From contig NZ_JACIUZ010000019.1 in assembly GCF_014145505.1 (NCBI RefSeq), positions 124,001 to 188,000 of the forward strand: 64,000 bases of DNA, given 5' to 3'. Positions 58,947 to 64,000 of this stretch are shown in pieces. This DNA is from Limosilactobacillus fastidiosus (GTDB lineage Bacteria > Bacillota > Bacilli > Lactobacillales > Lactobacillaceae). Positions within the stretch are counted from its first letter, which is position 1; every line of letters begins with the position of its first letter. The notes under the pieces are model-generated. The model made no database searches. It saw nothing but the letters and a program-made list of their open reading frames with translations, and had not been told where the DNA came from. The position numbers and the translations under genes are program-made.

Positions 58947-60752
58947 TTACTTTTCGCGTGAGTATGATGCAATATCAGCAAGAATTTCGTTCATAAATGA
59001 ATCTTGGCTCATTTCGTTTTGTTCCTTTTCACCGTACTTCCGTACAGAAACACCATTGTTGTTCTTTTCTTCGTCGCCGACAACAAGAGTATATGGAACC
59101 TTTTGAGTTTGAGCTTCACGAATCTTGTAACCCATCTTTTCATTCCGGTGGTCTACAACGACACGGATGTTAGCAGCCTTGAACTTCTTAGCAAGTTCAT
59201 CAGCGTATTCACCGTGAGCATCTTCGTTAACGGGGATGATGTGAACTTGTTCAGGAGCTAACCAGGTAGGGAAGGCACCCTTGTAAATTTCAGTAAGGTA
59301 AGCAATGAACCGTTCCATGGTACCAACAACACCACGGTGAATCATAACTGGCATGTGTTCTTGGCCATCGTTACCAACGTAGGTTAGGCCAAACCGTTCT
59401 GGGAGCATGAAGTCTAATTGGATGGTTGACATTGTTTCGTCGTTTCCTAAAGCAGTCTTAGTTTGAATATCAAGCTTTGGACCGTAGAATGCAGCTTCAC
59501 CTTCTGCTTCGTAGTAGTCAAGGTTTAAGTCGTCCATGGCAGCCTTCAACATTGATTGAGACTTTTCCCACATTTCATCGTTAGCGTAGTACTTCTTGGT
59601 GTTCTTTGGATCACGAAGAGAAAGACGGAAACTGTAATCAGTAATATCAAAGTCCTTATAAACGCTCATGATTAACTTCAAAATCTTAGCGAATTCTGAA
59701 CGAATTTGGTCAAGAGCAACGAATGTGTGACCGTCGTTCAATGTCATTTCACGAACCCGTTGAAGGCCGGAAAGGGCACCAGACTTTTCATAACGGTGCA
59801 TCATTCCAAGTTCAGCAATCCGCAATGGAAGGTCACGGTAGGAACGAATGTGGTGCTTAAATACTTGGATGTGACTTGGGCAGTTCATTGGCCGTAATTC
59901 AAGCATTTCACCATCACCCATGTCCATTGGTGGGAACATGTCATCGCGGTAGTGTTCCCAGTGACCAGAAGTCTTGTAGGCGTCCAGGTTCATCAAAACT
60001 GGAGTGTAAACGTGCTTGTAGCCATCAGCAACTTCACGGTCAATGATGTAACGTTCAATTGTCCGACGAATAGTAGCACCCTTTGGCATCCAGTATGGTA
60101 AACCGGCACCAACCTTAGGATCAACAAAGAAAAGGTCAAGTTGGTTACCGATAACCCGGTGGTCACGTTCCTTAGCTTCTTGACGCTTCTTTAAATCATC
60201 TTCTAGGGCATCCTTCTTGAAGAAAACAGTTCCGTAAATCCGTTGAAGCATTGGGTTAGAAGACATTCCCTTCCAGTAAGCCCCAGCAACGGAAAGAAGA
60301 CGAAGGTTCTTAACCACGTCACCGTAAACGAGGATATCGGCATCAGCAATAGCTTTAACATCGCCAAGTTGGTACATTGCAACTTTACCATCCTTAGCAC
60401 TTTCCTTAATCAATTCACTTGAATAAGGATCAGCTTCAACTTCAGCAAGGGCATCTTCAAGAGTAACTTCAACAAATTCAACCTTTGCATCGTTTTTTGC
60501 AAGACCCTTGATAATATCTTCAAGAGCTGGTAATTCATCAGCAGAAACTTGTTGGTTATCCTTGTCAGAATCAACGTGGAAGCCGTCTTCATCGGCAACA
60601 GCTTCACCAAGACGAATTCCCTTAAATTCTTGCTTTAAAGCAGCTTTCAACATTAATGCGGAAAGCTTTCGTAATGCTTGTAAACTTTCTTTTGAATCAC
60701 GATCGATCTTCTTAACTGATCCATCTGGTGACATAACAGCGACTTGAGCCAT
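58947..60752 (-). CDS. thrS: Threonyl-tRNA synthetase without TGS domain and with a degenerate editing domain
   Basis: A class II synthetase charging tRNA-Thr. The catalytic core is normal: motif 2 [21 protein letters not shown], zinc ligands in [13 protein letters not shown] and [11 protein letters not shown] (motif 3), and a C-terminal anticodon domain. But the N-terminus is unusual: the protein has 601 aa instead of about 640, starts directly near the editing domain (no TGS), and reads [15 protein letters not shown] where editing enzymes have R-HSTAHLLAQA, losing both His; the later YVDLCRGPH-type motif is replaced by [19 protein letters not shown]. Post-transfer editing of Ser-tRNA-Thr is therefore probably absent. 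GGAGAG precedes the ATG at 60752; the longer frame to 60830 has no ribosome site. Confidence 0.93.
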   Translation of the reverse strand: MAQVAVMSPDGSVKKIDRDSKESLQALRKLSALMLKAALKQEFKGIRLGEAVADEDGFHVDSDKDNQQVSADELPALEDIIKGLAKNDAKVEFVEVTLEDALAEVEADPYSSELIKESAKDGKVAMYQLGDVKAIADADILVYGDVVKNLRLLSVAGAYWKGMSSNPMLQRIYGTVFFKKDALEDDLKKRQEAKERDHRVIGNQLDLFFVDPKVGAGLPYWMPKGATIRRTIERYIIDREVADGYKHVYTPVLMNLDAYKTSGHWEHYRDDMFPPMDMGDGEMLELRPMNCPSHIQVFKHHIRSYRDLPLRIAELGMMHRYEKSGALSGLQRVREMTLNDGHTFVALDQIRSEFAKILKLIMSVYKDFDITDYSFRLSLRDPKNTKKYYANDEMWEKSQSMLKAAMDDLNLDYYEAEGEAAFYGPKLDIQTKTALGNDETMSTIQLDFMLPERFGLTYVGNDGQEHMPVMIHRGVVGTMERFIAYLTEIYKGAFPTWLAPEQVHIIPVNEDAHGEYADELAKKFKAANIRVVVDHRNEKMGYKIREAQTQKVPYTLVVGDEEKNNNGVSVRKYGEKEQNEMSQDSFMNEILADIASYSREK

Positions 60753-60783
60753 AAAAAATCTCTCCTTCTTTGTAAATAAACAA

Positions 60784-61040
60784 AAAACGTCCCTAACGCT
60801 ATAAAAGTTAAATAGCGTTAGGGACGTCAATTATTTCATAATTAGCGTGGTTCCACCCATCTTCAGGACGTACTAATAGCGTCCTCTCTAAGGTGTATTA
60901 ACGGACACGACCCGACTCCCCTTATTTCGGTGAGTGATGAGTAAAGGTGGTACAACAAAAGTTAGATCCTCAACGATGCTTCCAGCCTTGGCATCGACTC
61001 CCTGGTAGAGGGTAACTAAAGTGCATATCCTTTAATTGCC
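60784..61040 (-). promoter_or_regulatory. T-box riboswitch leader of thrS
   Basis: On the minus strand: AGGGAGTCGATGCC loop region, specifier candidate ACC at 60951-60949 (GTACCACC), core GGGTGGAACCACGC (about 60845-60858) and a terminator with a 16-bp perfect stem (ACGTCCCTAACGCTAT and complement, 60788-60828) plus T-run. Uncharged tRNA-Thr should relieve termination. Confidence 0.92.
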
Positions 61041-61091
61041 TATGATTATATCACTGGGAGAGCGGAGCGCAACCCCCTTTTAAAAAAGTTT

Positions 61092-61694
61092 TTAGTGGTT
61101 AGGACTTGCCGAAGTTGCAGGTGTAGGAGCAGAATGGCCGCTGTTGGTAGCTCCACTATTACTGTTATTATTTTGGCTATTGCCAGAATTACTTGGTTGC
61201 TGATGATTATCGCTACTATTGTTATTATTTTGGCTTGGTTGTTGAGCGCTTATTTGGTTATCATTTGTACTGCCATTACCATCGTTAGTTTGGGACTGTC
61301 CCTGGCTACTGTGCTGTGTTCGTGAACTGCCACCATTGTTTCCGGTTGAGTACGAGAAGGAGTAGGTATCCTGGTTATCGTCATCGGTTGAACTAGAAGA
61401 GTGATGACTTTTATGGTGCTTCTTTTTATGGGATGATGATTTACTACTAGTAGAAACAGTGGTGTCATTAGTATCAGTATTAACAGGGTCACGTTGCTTA
61501 ATTAAAAATACGATGATCATAATAACGAGAATTACTAATAAAATTGCGAGAAGAATTTTAAAAAGACGATTCTTACCGTTAAAGTGAGGCATCTTTAGCT
61601 TCTTTATTCCCTTGTTAAGGTGAGAACGGCGATTATTATTTGAGTCATAAAGTTGAACACGGGTTGGGCGTTCATTATTATTTTGGTTATTCAA
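61092..61694 (-). CDS. Membrane-anchored Ser/Asn/His-rich protein of unknown function
   Basis: A basic cytosolic N-terminus, one membrane segment (about residues 45-66, LFKILLAILLVILVIMIIVF) and a 135-residue low-complexity outer part: KKKHHKSHHSSSS, then repeated S/N/Q/G with GQSQTNDGNG and NNNSSDNHQQ. No sorting motif and no catalytic domain. Such proteins act as stalk, surface or regulatory anchors, but no function can be assigned. The frame is open from 61703, but AGGTGA lies about 5 bases before a TTG at 61694, giving MNNQNNNERP. It ends close to the thrS T-box leader. Confidence 0.7.
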   Translation of the reverse strand: MNNQNNNERPTRVQLYDSNNNRRSHLNKGIKKLKMPHFNGKNRLFKILLAILLVILVIMIIVFLIKQRDPVNTDTNDTTVSTSSKSSSHKKKHHKSHHSSSSTDDDNQDTYSFSYSTGNNGGSSRTQHSSQGQSQTNDGNGSTNDNQISAQQPSQNNNNSSDNHQQPSNSGNSQNNNSNSGATNSGHSAPTPATSASPNH

Positions 61695-61792
61695 TGATTT
61701 CACCTCAGAATTAAGGATGAGATTTATATTTCAAAGATACATTATAACATTTAACCGAGTAATCAGCTGAATTAGCATCATTTGAAATCAAA

Positions 61793-61831
61793 AAATTAGG
61801 AGCTGGGGATAAAAACTCCAGCTCCTAATTA
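61793..61831 (-). terminator. Terminator after mntH
   Basis: AATTAGGAGCTGG and CCAGCTCCTAATT form a perfect 13-bp stem; on the minus strand it runs into TTTTTT. Confidence 0.85.
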
Positions 61832-61935
61832 TATCTTTACTTTTATTTAGGGAGGAAAAGATATAAGAGTTATCTTATACTTCCTAATATATAGATAAAA
61901 TTTGAAGAAATTATGAGTTAAAGATAAAAGAATCT

Positions 61936-63537
61936 TTAATCTTCAGCGAGATCTTTATGATTACCTGTCATCTTTTCTTCTTTTTGGCCGAATCCACGAC
62001 CTTCAGCGGCAAAGCGCTTGTCACCACGATATAATTCAACACATGTCCAAGCCAAGAGAGCAAGGATAATGATGATAGTGATGTAAGCTAATACGTCTGA
62101 AGTATCTTTTGACCAAATATTGAAATCTTCATAAGTTGAAGGCAGGTTGTAAAGATTTAAGAATGTTAATGCAATAACTGAAATCCAACCACAAACCTTA
62201 ACCCATAAACGGTTACGGAATTCACCCATTTCAACTTCACTGTTAGTCATCATTAGTAGCGGCAACATTGAGAACGGAAGAGCAAATGCCAAGAAGACCT
62301 GTGAATTTTCCATCAAAAGGTTCAAAGCAGTGTGTTGTTGAATAGTTGATTCACCAGAAGTCATACCAACACAGATCAGAACAGGGATAACTGAAATGAT
62401 TCGGGTAACAAGACGACGTGCCCAAAGAGGCATTTTCATGTGAACGAACCCTTCCATAATTACTTGGCCAGTTAAGGTACCGGTAATGGTTGAATTTTGA
62501 CCAGAAGCAAGTAAGGCAACAGCAAACAGTGTTGAAAGTACACCAGATTTAGCTACTGCAATGAGAATTGGGTTACTAAGCATTGAAGTGTTGTTCAAAG
62601 CAGCATAAAGGCCAAAGAATGAACTATCTTGAACTGCACCAGTTTTAAAGACGGCAACCCCCATAATTAATAGTAAGGCGTTAACGATGAAGGCCAAGGA
62701 CAATTGAATGTTAGAGTCCCAAGTTGTAAACCGAACCGTTTGACGAATACTATCCAAGTCGTTGTGATCGATTTGACGAGTTTGTGAAATTGCGGAGTGA
62801 AGGTACAAGTTGTGTGGCATAACGGTTGCACCAATGATACCTAAAGACCCACTTAATGGAGTAATTCCACCAATTTCCGGTGACTTTGCAATTGCCTTAG
62901 TAGAAGGTAGTAAAGCCGTTAAAGCAGCACCCCAGTTAGGATGAGATAATGCAACTTGATAAGCAAAAACAAATAGAATAACTAAAATCAAGCAAGCAAC
63001 AATTGCTTCAATCTTCCGGAAACCAATCTTTGTTAATAAGAGCAATACAAGGACATCAAGAACAGTAATAAATACTGATGGAATCAACGGAATATGGAAT
63101 AGTAAGTTAAGGGCGATTGCGGCACCAATAACTTCGGCAATATCAGTTGCCATGATTGCAAATTCAGTCATAATCCAGAGAATAACACCTAATGCTTTAC
63201 CGGTACGGGCCCGTGTTGCCTGGGCCAAGTCCATTTGACTCACGATTCCGAGTTTAGCCGCCATGTATTGAAGTAACATCGCAATCAAACTTGAAATCAA
63301 GATAGTAGTCATTAAGGTGTATTGGAAACTCTGACCACCAGTGATTGAAGTAGCCCAGTTACCGGGATCCATGTAACCCACAGCAACTAATGCACCAGGA
63401 CCAGAATAAGCGAATAATGTTCGCCAAAAACCTTTGCCATGTGGAACCTTAACAGTCCCGTTAATCTCTTCAAGAGACTTACCGTTAGCATATTCAATTA
63501 AATGATGCTTACGGTGTTGATTTTTTGTGTTGTCCAC
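61936..63537 (-). CDS. mntH: Mn2+/divalent metal transporter, Nramp family
   Basis: MntH imports Mn2+ with protons, important for Mn-dependent lactobacilli. The metal site motifs are DPGNWATSI (helix 1, D-P-G-N) and GATVMPHNLYLHSA (helix 6, M-P-H-N); about eleven to twelve membrane segments follow, total 533 aa. The ATG at 63555 precedes the ribosome site; AAAGGTGG lies 7 bases before a GTG at 63537, so this start is chosen. The leader has three GTTAAC boxes, probably operators for an MntR-type metal regulator. An MntH C-terminal tail (KEEKMTGNHKD) is hydrophilic. Confidence 0.94.
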   Translation of the reverse strand: MDNTKNQHRKHHLIEYANGKSLEEINGTVKVPHGKGFWRTLFAYSGPGALVAVGYMDPGNWATSITGGQSFQYTLMTTILISSLIAMLLQYMAAKLGIVSQMDLAQATRARTGKALGVILWIMTEFAIMATDIAEVIGAAIALNLLFHIPLIPSVFITVLDVLVLLLLTKIGFRKIEAIVACLILVILFVFAYQVALSHPNWGAALTALLPSTKAIAKSPEIGGITPLSGSLGIIGATVMPHNLYLHSAISQTRQIDHNDLDSIRQTVRFTTWDSNIQLSLAFIVNALLLIMGVAVFKTGAVQDSSFFGLYAALNNTSMLSNPILIAVAKSGVLSTLFAVALLASGQNSTITGTLTGQVIMEGFVHMKMPLWARRLVTRIISVIPVLICVGMTSGESTIQQHTALNLLMENSQVFLAFALPFSMLPLLMMTNSEVEMGEFRNRLWVKVCGWISVIALTFLNLYNLPSTYEDFNIWSKDTSDVLAYITIIIILALLAWTCVELYRGDKRFAAEGRGFGQKEEKMTGNHKDLAED

Positions 63538-63560
63538 GCCAAATCCACCTTTCATCTTTT

Positions 63561-63627
63561 TTTGTTAACACAAATTGAACAGATCGGTTAACTTAAATTG
63601 ATTACTTTTTTAGGTTAACATAAAAAA
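63561..63627. promoter_or_regulatory. Array of three GTTAAC boxes upstream of mntH
   Basis: GTTAAC centres occur at 63564, 63587 and 63614, each in an A/T-rich near-palindrome; the last reads TTAGGTTAACATAA. Spacing is 23 and 27 bases. This looks like an operator cluster for a DtxR/MntR-type repressor, inferred from gene context. Confidence 0.6.
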
Positions 63628-63835
63628 TAATGTATGACAATGGAAGATTGCTGATTTGACGGGCTTTATTAAGGGGGGAGAGACCACAAAGATAAATTTT
63701 GGTTGGCTTAGTAAGGATCAAACCGCTTTCAAAAAAGAAAATAAAATTTAAATTAATAAAAATAATTAATTCCTTCTAAGATAACGGTAGATTGTGAGAG
63801 ACTCATAAAAGATATAGTAAATTTATGTTAACCGG

Positions 63836-63865
63836 TTGACAGCGAAACGCTTATTCCCTTATAAT
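63836..63865 (+). promoter_or_regulatory. Promoter of the alcohol dehydrogenase gene
   Basis: TTGACA (63836-63841), an 18-base spacer and consensus TATAAT (63860-63865). A TTATGTTAACC (63823-63833) touches the -35 region and matches the mntH box, so the same regulator may act here. Confidence 0.75.
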
Positions 63866-63914
63866 CAAACGCGTAAGATAAAAGAAGTATTTCACAAGCG
63901 AGGTATTTATTAAA

Positions 63915-64000
63915 ATGAAAGCTCTTGTATTAACTGCTGTTAAAAACTTAGAAGTTAAAGATGTTGACATGCCTGAAATTAAGCCTGACGAAGTGTTAGT
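63915..64000 (+). CDS. Zinc-type alcohol dehydrogenase/medium-chain dehydrogenase (3' truncated by window edge)
   Basis: Only the first 28 codons are present: MKALVLTAVKNLEVKDVDMP with IKPDEVLV. This is the N-terminal GroES-like strand start of zinc-dependent medium-chain dehydrogenases, such as alcohol, sorbitol or butanediol dehydrogenases. The start ATG has GCGAGG upstream and a consensus promoter at 63836. Substrate cannot be told from this fragment. Confidence 0.7.
   Translation, partial: MKALVLTAVKNLEVKDVDMPEIKPDEVL

Noticed and set aside
63842-63855. GCGAAACGCTTATT as a cre site at the dehydrogenase promoter
   Set aside because: Only 9 of 14 positions match the cre consensus, which is not better than chance in AT-rich spacers.
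1-64000. CRISPR array, IS element, prophage or rRNA
   Set aside because: No regularly spaced repeats, transposase or integrase motifs, phage structural genes or rRNA-like sequence were found.

Overview
The window looks like a chromosomal segment of a lactobacillus, most probably of the Limosilactobacillus (L. reuteri/L. vaginalis) branch. The signs are moderate-to-low GC, strong AGGAGG-type ribosome sites with several GTG/TTG starts, five T-box leaders, PepC, L-2-hydroxyisocaproate dehydrogenase, BrnQ, paired AsnA/AsnS, an ATP-grasp ligase/AsnB-like/MurE cell-wall operon and no sign of mDAP-type MurE. The species is not assigned. There is no IS element, CRISPR array or prophage; gene content is mostly housekeeping with small accessory patches.

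Layout. 1-3.7 kb: end of the fatty-acid operon (accC-accD-accA-fabI) plus a biotin protein ligase whose first codons contain a perfect 15-bp hairpin. 3.7-8 kb: jag, mnmE and mnmG, normally origin-proximal. 8-13.5 kb: peptidoglycan cross-bridge/stem operon (ATP-grasp ligase, AsnB/AsnH-like amidase, MurE-like ligase), then lepB. 13.6-21.4 kb: a DUF1002 protein, T-box-brnQ, tpx, a MenA-like prenyltransferase, a PepSY protein, tRNA-Glu/tRNA-Gln, a CDF transporter and a MalY/PatB-type lyase. 21.6-31.9 kb: broken DUF3737, hydroxyisocaproate dehydrogenase, a candidate small RNA, TetR/YhgE, an amidotransferase, ribokinase, an NmrA-type protein, and a T-box-asnA-asnS operon.

32.1-37.7 kb is the most unusual segment: a three-gene operon encoding (i) a protein with an apparent N-terminal MmcQ/YjbR-like region plus TerB-N and TerB-C domains, (ii) a BrxD-type (DUF2791) P-loop ATPase and (iii) a YprA/Lhr-like DEIH helicase. 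The ATPase/helicase pair recalls the BrxD/BrxHI pair of some BREX systems, but no methylase, PglZ or nuclease gene is nearby. I read it as a compact, stand-alone, possibly anti-phage or genome-maintenance system.

37.7-50 kb holds thiolase, a Rossmann protein, pepC, TetR with a divergent metallo-beta-lactamase-fold hydrolase, an MFS carrier, DUF2798, a RibD-C reductase, LCP cell-wall ligase, LysR, nitroreductase, two HxlR regulators and an internally deleted oxidoreductase. 50-64 kb holds a secreted protein, a cytochrome b5-like mini-protein, a MetE-like gene that seems to start at ATA behind a Met T-box, a nonsense-broken PanE-like gene behind a divergent T-box, a decayed gene, an APC transporter, a phosphodiesterase, a UMF1-type MFS carrier, a T-box-thrS whose product lacks the TGS domain and canonical editing motifs, mntH with a GTTAAC operator array, and the start of a zinc alcohol dehydrogenase.

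The genes link through amino-acid supply sensing (T-boxes for Asn, Met, Thr and probably branched-chain residues), branched-chain 2-keto-acid reduction (hydroxyisocaproate dehydrogenase, PanE-like) and envelope building. Three otherwise intact frames carry one in-frame stop and one has a lost start codon, so recent gene decay, or sequence errors, should be considered.
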